Positions 14,499 through 22,757 of a stretch of DNA of 64,000 bases are shown here, one piece after another. Source of the DNA: Natrinema sp. DC36 (GTDB taxonomy: Archaea; Halobacteriota; Halobacteria; Halobacteriales; Natrialbaceae); NCBI RefSeq assembly GCF_020405225.1, contig NZ_CP084472.1, positions 620,001 to 684,000 of the forward strand. Reading direction: 5' to 3'. A program made the translations under genes and the position numbers. The notes beneath the pieces were generated by a model. It was not told where the DNA came from and did no database searches. It saw only the letters and a list, made by a program, of their open reading frames with translations. Every line of letters starts with the position of its first letter. The first letter of the stretch is position 1.

Positions 14499-15724
14499 TT
14501 GCCCATCATCCTCTCTTGAATAAACTCCATTAGTTCGTCTTCGCTGAACTGGTCTAATTTTTCCTCAATATCGTCCTTATCCGCATCGATATCTACTTTT
14601 GACCCACAGTCTGGACAGAATTGTTCTGATCCTTCCAGTGGTTTCTGACACGCTGGACAGTTGTCTGGAACAAACGGACTATCGTCCTCTTCTTCGATTA
14701 GTCCTACAGCCTGCTCAGCATTTTTCATCATATCCTCGTCAGTGAGATGGGCGTATGTTGTCTCCATGACGGTGGAATCGGGGTCATGACCAATGATATG
14801 CTTAATCGTATCATTGTCCATTCCTTTATCTCTCTTCGCCCACGTAACAAACGTGTGTCTGAAGTTATGGGGGTTGGTAGGTTTGTCCACCCCCGCTCTC
14901 TCACCAATATTTTGAAGCAATCTGTATATGGATGAATGGTCCATCTTGTCCCCTAAGTCCTGACCATTGTTCTGATCGACATTCTTTTTACAAATAAAGT
15001 GAGCTTCTGGGTCGTCAGTACACGGGTGATTATTCTTCCACTTTCTTACAGAGTGCTCCGCCAAGAGCAATGATCTGGCCCCCTCAGCCCCCTTCATGTC
15101 ACCATCACTTGTATTGAGATAAAACACTCCATCTTCGGGTTTCATGTCCTTAAGTCGGAGGTTGAGAATGGCTGCTATTCGCTGTCCCGTATATCCCAAC
15201 AATTCGACTAACGCTTTGTCTCGAGGGTGTTGTGCGGCTTTCCGTATCGCATTGAATTCGTCTCGGGTGAGGATATCCCTCTCGTCAACGGAGCTATCAT
15301 TCGGTTCGAAGAGCATGATCTCTTCAGGATCGACGTTAAAATCATCATGGTATTTGTAGAACTTCCGTATTGTGGACTGGTGGTTCCGCACCGATCCAGA
15401 TGTGAGACCGCCCTCTTTCACACCATCGACATTCCCACGTCGTATATCATCCATGATCTTGTTTATTTTGTACTCCGATGCATCACTCAAATTAAAGTCA
15501 GATAGCTCAGGGATACGTTTTAGTGTATATGCGTACCTTGCTAATGTACCATCAGACATGGAATCACCATTGATTAACGCACTTTCTGGATCGGCAGAAT
15601 CGAGAAACTCGAGTATGGCTTCACAGTCCTCTGAGGACATGACACCGTCTTGTTCTAACGACTGGATTCTATCTCTGTATTTCTCGTATCTCTCTCGGTT
15701 TGACTTTGCCATGTTGAGTGACAT
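14495..15724 (-). CDS. Tyrosine recombinase (integrase) with C-terminal zinc ribbon
   Basis: 409 residues (start could be the second Met, 15712). Catalytic residues of the family are all visible: Arg182 (GYTGQRIAAIL), His286 and Arg289 (PHNFRHTF), His313 (IIGHDP), Tyr324 (TTYAHLT). A SAM-like N-terminal core-binding domain precedes. After the catalytic domain is a four-cysteine ribbon (CPACQKP ... FCPDCGS, residues about 356-373) and an acidic helix. It catalyses site-specific strand exchange: integration, or resolution of concatemers or multimers. It is the only - strand gene in the first 24 kb, suggesting separate control. The attachment site is not known; see the tRNA-like element at 9807. 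Confidence 0.9.
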   Translation of the reverse strand: MSLNMAKSNRERYEKYRDRIQSLEQDGVMSSEDCEAILEFLDSADPESALINGDSMSDGTLARYAYTLKRIPELSDFNLSDASEYKINKIMDDIRRGNVDGVKEGGLTSGSVRNHQSTIRKFYKYHDDFNVDPEEIMLFEPNDSSVDERDILTRDEFNAIRKAAQHPRDKALVELLGYTGQRIAAILNLRLKDMKPEDGVFYLNTSDGDMKGAEGARSLLLAEHSVRKWKNNHPCTDDPEAHFICKKNVDQNNGQDLGDKMDHSSIYRLLQNIGERAGVDKPTNPHNFRHTFVTWAKRDKGMDNDTIKHIIGHDPDSTVMETTYAHLTDEDMMKNAEQAVGLIEEEDDSPFVPDNCPACQKPLEGSEQFCPDCGSKVDIDADKDDIEEKLDQFSEDELMEFIQERMMGN

Positions 15725-15805
15725 TGCGGGGGAAGAATAAATGTATTTGGATCATGCTTACTGCCAGTATCTGTGAAATAGATACAATTATTCTTGAAAG
15801 TAAGT

Positions 15806-15842
15806 GGGGTCGGGTGGACATGGGTGAAGATGATCCGACCCC
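15806..15842. repeat. 8-bp inverted repeat between recombinase and polymerase
   Basis: GGGGTCGG (15806-15813) and CCGACCCC (15835-15842), perfect arms around 21 bases. It sits in the 200-bp divergent region between the recombinase start and the DNA polymerase promoter, so it is a candidate operator or recombinase arm site. Confidence 0.45.
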
Positions 15843-15886
15843 AGTTCCGTATAGATCATGTTTACAGAAAAGTCTTTCACAATACG

Positions 15887-15923
15887 AAATACTTATAAGT
15901 AGTCGGTACGTACTTGGTAAGTA
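15887..15923 (+). promoter_or_regulatory. DNA polymerase promoter with GGTAAGTA
   Basis: ATACTTATAAGTA (15889-15901) provides the TATA box; GGTAAGTA lies at 15916-15923, six bases before ATG 15929. The octamer is in the opposite orientation to most + strand copies. Confidence 0.55.
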
Positions 15924-15928
15924 AGAGG

Positions 15929-18745
15929 ATGTCTGGATTAGGTGATTTTGTCGAGGAGAATACTGAAGAACTCCACTTGATGAATATCGAGCACGAGGAT
16001 GAGTTTGGTAAGCCAATTATCCACACGCTGACTCGAGACAAAGAAGGTGAACAGAGACACGTTGAAATTGTCGGTCATAAACCCTCTTTTTATATCCCTG
16101 AAGACGCCTACTCGAAACGAGTAGCAAACAACGATTGGGTAGACTACGCCGAAGAAGGCCACCAATCGATTAAAGGCCAGTCACTCGTCAAAGTATACTG
16201 CAACCTCCCAGGCCAGATCAATGGGAAAAACGACAAGAAGGGGCTTCGAGAATACTTTGATAAAACGTGGGAAGCAGACGTATTTTACGTCAATCGTTTT
16301 CTTATCGATACTGGGATCAAAACCCACTTCGAAGTCGATCTCGATGAGACGTGGGAACCACAATCGTGTCAAGGAGACTACCGAGTCAACGTCGATGATG
16401 TCACACCCGTCGAGGAACCAACGTGGAAAGCCGACCCACGTACGGTCACGATAGACATCGAGGTGGAGTCGCCAGACGGTTTTCCAGACCCATCTGATGC
16501 AGATCATCCAGTCACCGCAATCACCGCTCACGACAGTCACACGGACGCCTATACGGTGTGGGTCCTACGACATCCCGATTGGGACTACAGCGACGTTGAA
16601 GTAGAAAACCTCGTTATCGATCATCGGCCAGAAACTATCTCCGTCGAAATCGATGAGGACGACGATGGAGAGCCGATTTACGAAGATCTCACAGTCCCGA
16701 TTGAGGATGTCAAAGTCTTCAGTGACGAGGGCGACATGCGTCATAACTTCAACAAGTACGTTGAAGCACGACGCCCAGACCTATTGAGCGGATGGAATTC
16801 GAGTTGTACGGACAAAGGCAAGCCGTTCGACTTTCCGTACCTCATCAACCGTTGTCAGTCCAAGAACGATCTGTCCTACCGAGATTGGTCTCCGTTTGGG
16901 GAGGTGTGGGACAGCCATTGGGGTCCTCGAGCCAAGGGTGTAGAGTTTCATGACCAGATGAAAGCGTATAAGAAAACACGCTGGTCGAAACCCAAGGGCG
17001 GATACGGGCTCAAGAACATCTCCTCCGAAGAATTGCCGATAGGTAAGTTGGAAATGGAGGATATTGACGACGCCTGGAAGCGGGATCCAGCCGCGTTCAT
17101 CGAATACAACATTCGTGACGTTCAGGCCGTCCTCGGAATCGACGTAGCAGCGGGCGTCACCGATCTGTTCCAGAACCTCCGAAAGCTTACTGGGGCGCAG
17201 TGGGGTGACTGTCACAACAATATCGACCTTCTCGATCACTACATCCTTCGCTTTGCACACGAGCGTAACGTCGCTCTCCCCACGAACGAGAAACCAGAAC
17301 GTGGGTGGTTCTACGGCGGCTACGTCTTCGAACCAGAGTTAGGGCGACACCCGAACGCCGTTTACCCCGACGTGTGGTCGGAATATCCGAACGCTTTCCG
17401 TACGTGCAACCTCTCCCCAGAGACGATTATTGGCACCGCAGAGGATCTCGAGGCGTCTGAGTACACCGAAGAAGACTGTCGGTGGTCGTATATCGACACC
17501 CGTCCAGACAACGTGAAGAACCCACCAGATATGGACGGGGCTGCGGAACCAGAGTACGAGAAATGTTACTACCTCAAGCCTGAAATTAAGGAGGGGTTCA
17601 TGAACAAGGTCGTGGACCACGTTATGGGTCTGAAGGACGACTACGATGGAACCGACCTCTACGGTCCTGTCAAACAGGTCGTCAACTCCGTGTGGGGCGT
17701 CTACGGCGACAGCGATTCCTACGGGAAAGGATACCGCCTGTTCGATTGGCGTGTCGCTGAGTCGATTACGCTCTACGGTCGAAAGGTCATTCAACACTCC
17801 GCAGAGAAGTACGTCAACTCGCTCAACGAACTGAAGGACAAGTACGACTACGACGGTCGGAACGCCTATCAGGTCGGTGGAGACACGGACAGTGTCATGA
17901 CAAGCATTCCGTTCATGAACGCTTCCAATCGGGATGAGCAGCAACAGATCGTTGATCTCGCTATCGAGGCGTGTGACATGGTCAACGATAGTTACGATGA
18001 GTTTGCCGCTGAAGAATTCAACAGTGATGGGACGTATATCGAACTGGAGATTGAGTCTTACTCTCCTTGGTTGTTCGTTCCAGAAGGCGTCACGAAGGAA
18101 AAAGCGAAGAAGCGATATGCAGAGATCACCGCCTGGGACGAAGGTGAGTGGCTCGACCCACCAGAATTGAGCTTCACTGGAATCGACGTGGTTCGGTCTG
18201 ATCGGGCTGTCGTTACTCGGGAGATGGTCAGTGATGTTATCGAGACCATCCTCCGTATCGATGATGGTGAAGAGGCCCGTCGTGAAGCGTATGACGCGAT
18301 ACAAAACACAGTCGAGCAGATCAAAGACGGTGAGAAACCGCTGTCGTATATCGCCCGTCCGAAGGGGATGGGGCAGGACCCAAGCGAGTACGGTAGCGCC
18401 TCTAAACGCCCCTCGAGCACCTACAGAGGTGCTAAGTACGCCAACGAGAATTTCGATTGGGAGCAGATGGGTGAGGGTTCGAAGCCACAGTTCCTTGCGA
18501 TAGACAAGGTCCGTGGCGATTGGCCGAAGACCTACAGCGCCGAGACCGCAGAAGACGGCGATGTCGTTGATGCGCTGTCCGTAGAGCATCCTGAGAGGGT
18601 GCCAGACGAGTTCATCGTTGACTACGATACGATGATCGAGAAGACGCTTCGAGATCCTTTGCGGCCGATCATGGGACCGCTGAATTGGTCATTTGACGAA
18701 GCGTTGAGTGACAGCGAACAGTCGGACATCACATCGTTCATGTAG
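15929..18745 (+). CDS. polB: Family B DNA polymerase with 3'-5' exonuclease
   Basis: 938 residues. Proofreading motifs: Exo I DIE (Asp176), Exo II N-x(n)-FDFPYL (Asp301), Exo III YNIRD (Tyr393/Asp397). Polymerase motifs: motif A YPDVWSEYPN (Asp481; the usual SLYPS is changed to SEYPN), motif B KQVVNSVWGVYG (Lys582), motif C GGDTDS (Asp652, Asp654), and the thumb KKRYAEI. All catalytic Asp residues are present, so it should be active. No intein. Start ATG 15929 is preferred over the TTG at 15914 because the promoter octamer occupies that stretch. It copies the viral genome; the P-loop ATPase at 2518 is the likely partner. Confidence 0.95.
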   Translation: MSGLGDFVEENTEELHLMNIEHEDEFGKPIIHTLTRDKEGEQRHVEIVGHKPSFYIPEDAYSKRVANNDWVDYAEEGHQSIKGQSLVKVYCNLPGQINGKNDKKGLREYFDKTWEADVFYVNRFLIDTGIKTHFEVDLDETWEPQSCQGDYRVNVDDVTPVEEPTWKADPRTVTIDIEVESPDGFPDPSDADHPVTAITAHDSHTDAYTVWVLRHPDWDYSDVEVENLVIDHRPETISVEIDEDDDGEPIYEDLTVPIEDVKVFSDEGDMRHNFNKYVEARRPDLLSGWNSSCTDKGKPFDFPYLINRCQSKNDLSYRDWSPFGEVWDSHWGPRAKGVEFHDQMKAYKKTRWSKPKGGYGLKNISSEELPIGKLEMEDIDDAWKRDPAAFIEYNIRDVQAVLGIDVAAGVTDLFQNLRKLTGAQWGDCHNNIDLLDHYILRFAHERNVALPTNEKPERGWFYGGYVFEPELGRHPNAVYPDVWSEYPNAFRTCNLSPETIIGTAEDLEASEYTEEDCRWSYIDTRPDNVKNPPDMDGAAEPEYEKCYYLKPEIKEGFMNKVVDHVMGLKDDYDGTDLYGPVKQVVNSVWGVYGDSDSYGKGYRLFDWRVAESITLYGRKVIQHSAEKYVNSLNELKDKYDYDGRNAYQVGGDTDSVMTSIPFMNASNRDEQQQIVDLAIEACDMVNDSYDEFAAEEFNSDGTYIELEIESYSPWLFVPEGVTKEKAKKRYAEITAWDEGEWLDPPELSFTGIDVVRSDRAVVTREMVSDVIETILRIDDGEEARREAYDAIQNTVEQIKDGEKPLSYIARPKGMGQDPSEYGSASKRPSSTYRGAKYANENFDWEQMGEGSKPQFLAIDKVRGDWPKTYSAETAEDGDVVDALSVEHPERVPDEFIVDYDTMIEKTLRDPLRPIMGPLNWSFDEALSDSEQSDITSFM

Positions 18746-18755
18746 TTGCATAGTT

Positions 18756-18779
18756 GTTACCAAGTAGTAACCTTTTTAT
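18756..18779 (+). promoter_or_regulatory. Promoter with perfect dyad GTTAC...GTAAC
   Basis: GTTACCAAGTAGTAACC (18756-18772) then TTTTTAT (18773-18779). This is the clearest form of the dyad-plus-TATA promoter. ATG 18806 is about 30 bp from the box. Confidence 0.7.
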
Positions 18780-18805
18780 GACCACAGTCCCTCTATTGAT
18801 GTGTA

Positions 18806-19654
18806 ATGGTCGGAACCATCATTCATGGGGACGCGCTCTCCATTGCCAACGGTGATGAATTAGACGATAACAGCGTCGATGCGATTATCACATCTCCACC
18901 GTACTGGAAGATGCGGAAGTACCCCGACGCCCGTATGGAGTGGCCTGACGGATGGTATGGTGAATTGGGTCAAGAGCCGTTTCCGCAGAACTATGTTTCC
19001 CACCTCACTGAGATTTTCAGTTCCTATCAAGATGCGCTGAAGGACAGCGGGTCCATGTGGGTGAACATTGACGACAAATACTCTGGAAGTGGCAACGGTG
19101 CGTGGAAAGACCCATCTGAGGATGTTAAAGAATCGTTTGTCCCAGAGGAGAACTACTGGAACAACGATGTGTCTATTCCACGAAAATCCCGTTGTCTCGT
19201 GCCAGAACGATTTGTAATAGAGATGGTTGACGACTACGATTTCATTCTACGAAACGATAAGGTGTGGCACAAGTCCAACCCTGTCCCACACCCAGTTCGA
19301 GATCGACTGAACACGTCGTGGGAACACTTCTACTTCTTCACCGTCGATCAGGATTACTACTTTGATCTCGACAGCATTAAGGTGGAGGCAAAGACTGGTG
19401 GGAAGAAGAACCCAGGTGATGTGGTGAAGACACCGACATCGAGCAGCACCGATGGTCACAATGCAACGTTCTCAGAGGAACTTGTAAAACCGATCATCGA
19501 ATCATGTGTCCCCGAAGGTGGAACTGTTCTGGACCCCTTCTCTGGATCTGGTACCGTGGGTAAAGTTGCAGACGAATTGGATAGAAATTATATCGGTGTT
19601 GAAATTGGTGAGGAATACGCCCAGACATCTGAGGCAGAAGTGGCTGCCGCGTAG
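18806..19654 (+). CDS. DNA methyltransferase, beta-class amino-MTase (N4-C or N6-A)
   Basis: 282 residues. Catalytic motif IV TSPPY at residues 29-33 near the N terminus and the AdoMet-binding motif I DPFSGSGT at about 243-250 near the C terminus: the permuted (beta) order. SPPY is typical of N4-cytosine and some N6-adenine enzymes. No restriction partner is next to it, so it is an orphan that probably protects viral DNA or mimics host methylation. Haloarchaea carry a CTAG-specific enzyme of this general kind, but the target here cannot be read from the sequence. Monocistronic, under a dyad promoter. Confidence 0.85.
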   Translation: MVGTIIHGDALSIANGDELDDNSVDAIITSPPYWKMRKYPDARMEWPDGWYGELGQEPFPQNYVSHLTEIFSSYQDALKDSGSMWVNIDDKYSGSGNGAWKDPSEDVKESFVPEENYWNNDVSIPRKSRCLVPERFVIEMVDDYDFILRNDKVWHKSNPVPHPVRDRLNTSWEHFYFFTVDQDYYFDLDSIKVEAKTGGKKNPGDVVKTPTSSSTDGHNATFSEELVKPIIESCVPEGGTVLDPFSGSGTVGKVADELDRNYIGVEIGEEYAQTSEAEVAAA

Positions 19655-19678
19655 TTACCAAGTAGTAACCTTTTTGTA
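19654..19678 (+). promoter_or_regulatory. Promoter, second perfect dyad copy
   Basis: GTTACCAAGTAGTAACC (19654-19670) and TTTTTGTA: identical to the copy at 18756 over the dyad. It lies only a few bases after the methyltransferase stop. Confidence 0.7.
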
Positions 19679-19700
19679 GCCAGACGCCCTACTACTGGGT

Positions 19701-19778
19701 ATGCAAAGTCCAACTTGGCCTGTATTACCAGTTAACTTCCCGAACGCATTCCACGGAGGGAAGTACTATGCGTACTGA
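19701..19778 (+). CDS. 25-residue leader-type ORF
   Basis: ATG 19701 sits exactly at leaderless spacing from the promoter box and opens 25 codons (MQSPTWPVLPVNFP...), stopping at 19778, ten bases inside the next gene. The next gene (ATG 19768) has a GGAGGG ribosome-binding site inside this ORF, so translation of the leader could open or feed the downstream start. Confidence 0.45.
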   Translation: MQSPTWPVLPVNFPNAFHGGKYYAY

Positions 19779-20052
19779 CGAGGAGATCGAGGGCGGTATC
19801 TCGATCATCGAGAACCGCATCGAACGTGATGCGGAATCTGAGCACGCTGTGAAACCACTCGTCTTGTCCATCTGGCAGGCAAAGCGGGCTGGACTACTCC
19901 TCATCCGAGATAGTGAGAACGGTGAGTATTGGCAAGTCCGTGACGAACTGGAATACGACCTTCTAAAAGACATCAACCTCCTCGAGTACACCCAACTCCA
20001 GGCAATGAAGAATGCGATGGACTGGGCTGAAGGAGATACTGATTCACTGTAA
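19768..20052 (+). CDS. Protein of unknown function
   Basis: 94 residues, helical and acidic (MRTDEEIEGGISIIENRIERD...). Unusually for this region it has a clear Shine-Dalgarno sequence (GGAGGG, 19756-19761) because its start is about 90 bp from the promoter. First sizeable gene of the operon ending in the nuclease at 20288. Not recognised. Confidence 0.7.
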   Translation: MRTDEEIEGGISIIENRIERDAESEHAVKPLVLSIWQAKRAGLLLIRDSENGEYWQVRDELEYDLLKDINLLEYTQLQAMKNAMDWAEGDTDSL

Positions 20053-20054
20053 CA

Positions 20055-20288
20055 ATGACATTCGAAGTAACTCAGAAGACAAGGGCGAACCTCTACGGTG
20101 AACGATGTACAGAGCAGTACGAGTTTCACTTCAATGAAATTACTGGAACTCTCTACAAGATAAGTGTAAAGATATACGAGAATGGAGACTTGGTGTTTGA
20201 ACGCGACAACATTGGTCTGGATCATGTTCCAGATGAGATCAGCGAAAGGGTGGCAGAACGCCTACTCAACGCAGCAGAGGAATTGTAA
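20055..20288 (+). CDS. Protein of unknown function
   Basis: 77 residues (MTFEVTQKTRANLYGERC...), predominantly beta strands then a C-terminal helix. Starts 3 bp after the previous stop and overlaps the nuclease start by one base (TAATG). Operon position suggests a small partner of the nuclease. Confidence 0.65.
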   Translation: MTFEVTQKTRANLYGERCTEQYEFHFNEITGTLYKISVKIYENGDLVFERDNIGLDHVPDEISERVAERLLNAAEEL

Positions 20289-21019
20289 TGGAACGAAGAG
20301 AACGATTGGACCCCGAAGATCTGCAACGTGAAGAGTGGAACAGTCTCGTCAATAACTACGATAAGCACGATATCGGTGAAGCATACCTCACTGGGCGGCT
20401 CCACCAGATTGGTCTCGAGGTAGAAAACTGGGGCATCGACCAGCGCCACGACGATGGAGACGGGCTCATATTCGACAATAAGATGGACCTACGGCTGTGG
20501 GAACCGCAAGGGGATTACGGAGCGCCAACGTTCTGGCCCTCTGATGCGTCCATTGCAAAGTCGTCTGAAGAAGGCGTGGCGGCGGATGGTGGTCTAATCA
20601 GTGAACACGTCGAGGGAGAACGAGAGTACGATCTCAAGGGCGTGTGCGACATCAAGACAAAAGCTAACCCCGACTGGCTTGGGAAGTTCAACCTCCGTCA
20701 CCTCACCCACTACTCCTACTGGGCTGAGGCGTACGACGTTCCTGTGTTCCTGTACTTTACACTCGTAGATTTGGAAAGCGAGGAGGTGGGTGAGCGGAAC
20801 ATCATCATGGAAGTTCCACACGACTGGTACTGGGGAGAACTGGCTCGCCACTACGACAGTGATGATGATCTCCGACTCACGTACGGCGAGTGTAAAGACG
20901 CAGCACGTGACTGCCCGCTTGTTGATCGAACGTTTCGAGCACCAGACGGCAATCTCGTCGTGAGTACTAACGAGGATCTATACGACAACCTCGATTACAT
21001 CACAGAAAAGGTGTTATGA
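20288..21019 (+). CDS. PD-(D/E)XK nuclease-like protein
   Basis: 243 residues. Around residues 112-150: YDLKGVCDIKTKANP followed by RHLTHYSYWAEAYDVPVFLYF. This is the D...(D/E)-x-K core (Asp, then Asp-Ile-Lys) with the Q/Y-containing helix of RecB-, Cas4- and Hjc-type nucleases. Upstream residues GLIFDNKMDLRLWEP may supply another acidic ligand. It probably cuts or resects DNA in viral recombination or host-genome breakdown. One of three such folds in the window, with 23302 and 24562. Confidence 0.6.
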   Translation: MERRERLDPEDLQREEWNSLVNNYDKHDIGEAYLTGRLHQIGLEVENWGIDQRHDDGDGLIFDNKMDLRLWEPQGDYGAPTFWPSDASIAKSSEEGVAADGGLISEHVEGEREYDLKGVCDIKTKANPDWLGKFNLRHLTHYSYWAEAYDVPVFLYFTLVDLESEEVGERNIIMEVPHDWYWGELARHYDSDDDLRLTYGECKDAARDCPLVDRTFRAPDGNLVVSTNEDLYDNLDYITEKVL

Positions 21020-21096
21020 GTGACCAAATTTTTATTGCTTTAATTTACTTCACCCCAGTCGTATTATTTGTGTGGGCGGCACTCAATCTGTTGTAG
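21016..21096 (+). CDS. 26-residue single-span membrane peptide
   Basis: ATG 21016 overlaps the nuclease stop; MSDQIFIALIYFTPVVLF... is almost wholly one hydrophobic helix. Too short for routine annotation, but coupling and composition support it. Role unknown. Confidence 0.5.
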   Translation: MSDQIFIALIYFTPVVLFVWAALNLL

Positions 21097-21103
21097 TCAC
21101 GTA

Positions 21104-21127
21104 GTTACCATTTCGATACCTTTTTAT
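21104..21127 (+). promoter_or_regulatory. Promoter for the 21158 gene train
   Basis: GTTACCATTTCGATACC (21104-21120), an imperfect dyad, then TTTTTAT (21121-21127), about 34 bp before ATG 21158. Confidence 0.6.
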
Positions 21128-21157
21128 TGCTTGATACCCTACTATAGAGTGTAAACA

Positions 21158-21421
21158 ATGTTCTTTGACCAAGACGATATCCGTGTGACTCGGATCAAAG
21201 CAGAAGCGTCAAACGGTGTTGGTGTGCGATTCGTTCCACAAAACGATGGTGTAGAACTATACGGATATTCGTGGCCCTCGGCGTGGTCTCATACCGACAC
21301 CGCCGACGACGAGTTTGGAATGGGGCAGACGATCGATGATGAAGACCTTCAACAGCGAAAACAAGCAGCCTACGACGAAGTGAAAGATGACGTTCACAAC
21401 GCTGTCGAGGAGGCACGATAA
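21158..21421 (+). CDS. Protein of unknown function
   Basis: 87 residues (MFFDQDDIRVTRIKAEAS...), beta-rich start and a helical acidic C terminus. First of a train of eleven small genes up to 24293 with 2-base gaps or overlaps. No family recognised. Confidence 0.65.
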   Translation: MFFDQDDIRVTRIKAEASNGVGVRFVPQNDGVELYGYSWPSAWSHTDTADDEFGMGQTIDDEDLQQRKQAAYDEVKDDVHNAVEEAR

Positions 21422-21423
21422 TA

Positions 21424-21651
21424 ATGGGACTACTGGTTACGTCGTACGATATCAACTCCGAAGACATCATTGAAGCGCTTCACACCCTTGCAAATGATAT
21501 CGAAGATGGTGAAGCACTCATTGATTCTGCCGCAGATTCCGTAATTGTAGAATCAGATGATGTGGTGAAGATTGGATTTGAACTTGAAACAAAAATCACT
21601 CAAGACGCTGAAACAACTCGGCTCATCGATCTCGAGGAGATTCAAGAATGA
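21424..21651 (+). CDS. Protein of unknown function
   Basis: 75 residues (MGLLVTSYDINSEDIIEAL...). The pattern (helix, strand with VVKIGFELETKI) recurs in simplified form in the next product (ADILRDTADDIENNEE), so the two may be related small amphitropic proteins. ATGA overlap with the next gene. Confidence 0.6.
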   Translation: MGLLVTSYDINSEDIIEALHTLANDIEDGEALIDSAADSVIVESDDVVKIGFELETKITQDAETTRLIDLEEIQE

Positions 21652-21803
21652 ACGACCACAACAAAAATATCGCTGACATCCTTCGAGATACGGCTGACGA
21701 TATCGAGAACAACGAGGAAAATGTGACGTACTTCAACATCCGTGATGGTACGACGCCAAATGGTGAAACAGAACAGGCTGTTGAAGTTCGATACAAGGAA
21801 TGA
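21648..21803 (+). CDS. 51-residue protein of unknown function
   Basis: MNDHNKNIADILRDTADDIEN..., start and stop both overlapping neighbours by ATGA. Similar to the C-terminal half of the preceding product in having a short helix, then a strand ending AVEVRYKE. Not in a known family. Confidence 0.6.
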   Translation: MNDHNKNIADILRDTADDIENNEENVTYFNIRDGTTPNGETEQAVEVRYKE

Positions 21804-22132
21804 GTTACACCTCAGACGAGTTAAAAGAACGTATTGGTGAGAGCCCCACAGCGACGTTCGAATGTAAACGAGTGTTCGACATGGAATACGTCGAAACGGA
21901 GCCCGAGAACGTGTTCTACGGTGAGGTTCACCGTGAACAGGTCATGCCACTCGTCATATTCGAATTCAACAAACACAATGCGTTCCTCCCACCGTGGGAC
22001 AAGATGGTGTCGTTCACGCTTGAGGGAGATGAAACAGCAACGTTCGGCAATCCAGAACTGCGGGAGACGAAGGTGACTGGAGAATTTAAGACCGTTCACA
22101 TCTTCTCCCCAGTGGTCAAATTCAACGTATGA
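21800..22132 (+). CDS. Protein of unknown function
   Basis: 110 residues (MSYTSDELKERIGESPTATF...), strand-rich second half (KMVSFTLEGDETATF). ATGA overlaps on both sides. Not recognised. Confidence 0.65.
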   Translation: MSYTSDELKERIGESPTATFECKRVFDMEYVETEPENVFYGEVHREQVMPLVIFEFNKHNAFLPPWDKMVSFTLEGDETATFGNPELRETKVTGEFKTVHIFSPVVKFNV

Positions 22133-22200
22133 ATCGAATACAAAAGATCGTGTTCGGAGTGATGGTTGTACTGACCTTCATCATGCTAACAAATGGGTGA
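22129..22200 (+). CDS. 23-residue membrane peptide
   Basis: MNRIQKIVFGVMVVLTFIM... one basic-to-hydrophobic helix; start overlaps the previous stop, stop overlaps the next gene (22193). A second microprotein of the kind seen at 21016. Confidence 0.45.
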   Translation: MNRIQKIVFGVMVVLTFIMLTNG

Positions 22201-22420
22201 TGAGATATACCGATCTGAACGAGCGGAAATGAGCCAGGAGAGTAGTACAGGACCGAAGTGGTTATCATCGTTCTTCGGTCCAGACGGTGGTGTTGAGGAG
22301 TTTGTAAAAGCGCTCTTCTACATCACAATTGGTGCAGCACTAATGGCAATGGTATTGCACGAACCAACATCGACAAACGAGATCGCAGAGAGTGTTAGTT
22401 GTTATGAAAGCAACTGTTAA
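22193..22420 (+). CDS. Small membrane protein
   Basis: 75 residues. Soluble first 35 residues, then one membrane span (FVKALFYITIGAALMAMVL) and a short Cys-containing tail (SCYESNC). Overlaps neighbours by 8 and 17 bases. Could be a holin or an envelope modifier; no specific evidence. Confidence 0.55.
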   Translation: MGDEIYRSERAEMSQESSTGPKWLSSFFGPDGGVEEFVKALFYITIGAALMAMVLHEPTSTNEIAESVSCYESNC

Positions 22421-22757
22421 ACTATACCACGATAGACAAGACGATTACAGCGACGTAGAGCCCGATCAGACGAAGGAGATCGAAGTAACTGAAGAGTGTC
22501 TCAGCGACCGCCCTATGTTCGCTGATGAAGAGTGGATTGAGGCAGACGACGTATACAACCACAAGTACTACGCAATCGACTGTGAGTGCGATGAAGCGGT
22601 CACGCTCTACGTCCACACCAACGACAGTGTTCACGACCCAGACGATTGGGGTCGAGCAGCGGAGGGGGGTCTAATCTACGATCCTGAAGACGATTACCCG
22701 CCCTTTGGGTGTGAGATGTGGGGGCGAACGTGTTTCTGGGTGAAGAGTAATGCATAG
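22404..22757 (+). CDS. Acidic cysteine-containing protein of unknown function
   Basis: 117 residues from ATG 22404 (a GTG at 22392 is in frame). Cysteines in CECDEAV and GCEMWGRTCFW; Tyr/Asp rich. Overlaps the upstream membrane gene by 17 bases. Not recognised. Confidence 0.6.
   Translation: MKATVKLYHDRQDDYSDVEPDQTKEIEVTEECLSDRPMFADEEWIEADDVYNHKYYAIDCECDEAVTLYVHTNDSVHDPDDWGRAAEGGLIYDPEDDYPPFGCEMWGRTCFWVKSNA

Noticed and set aside
15820-15924. 34-codon ORF between recombinase and polymerase
   Set aside because: Covers the inverted repeat and polymerase promoter; no box at a suitable distance and non-acidic C terminus.
17339-18589. 416-codon frame antisense to the DNA polymerase
   Set aside because: Long only because G+C-biased coding DNA keeps the complementary frame open; Val/Leu/Asp composition is the mirror of the polymerase codons.
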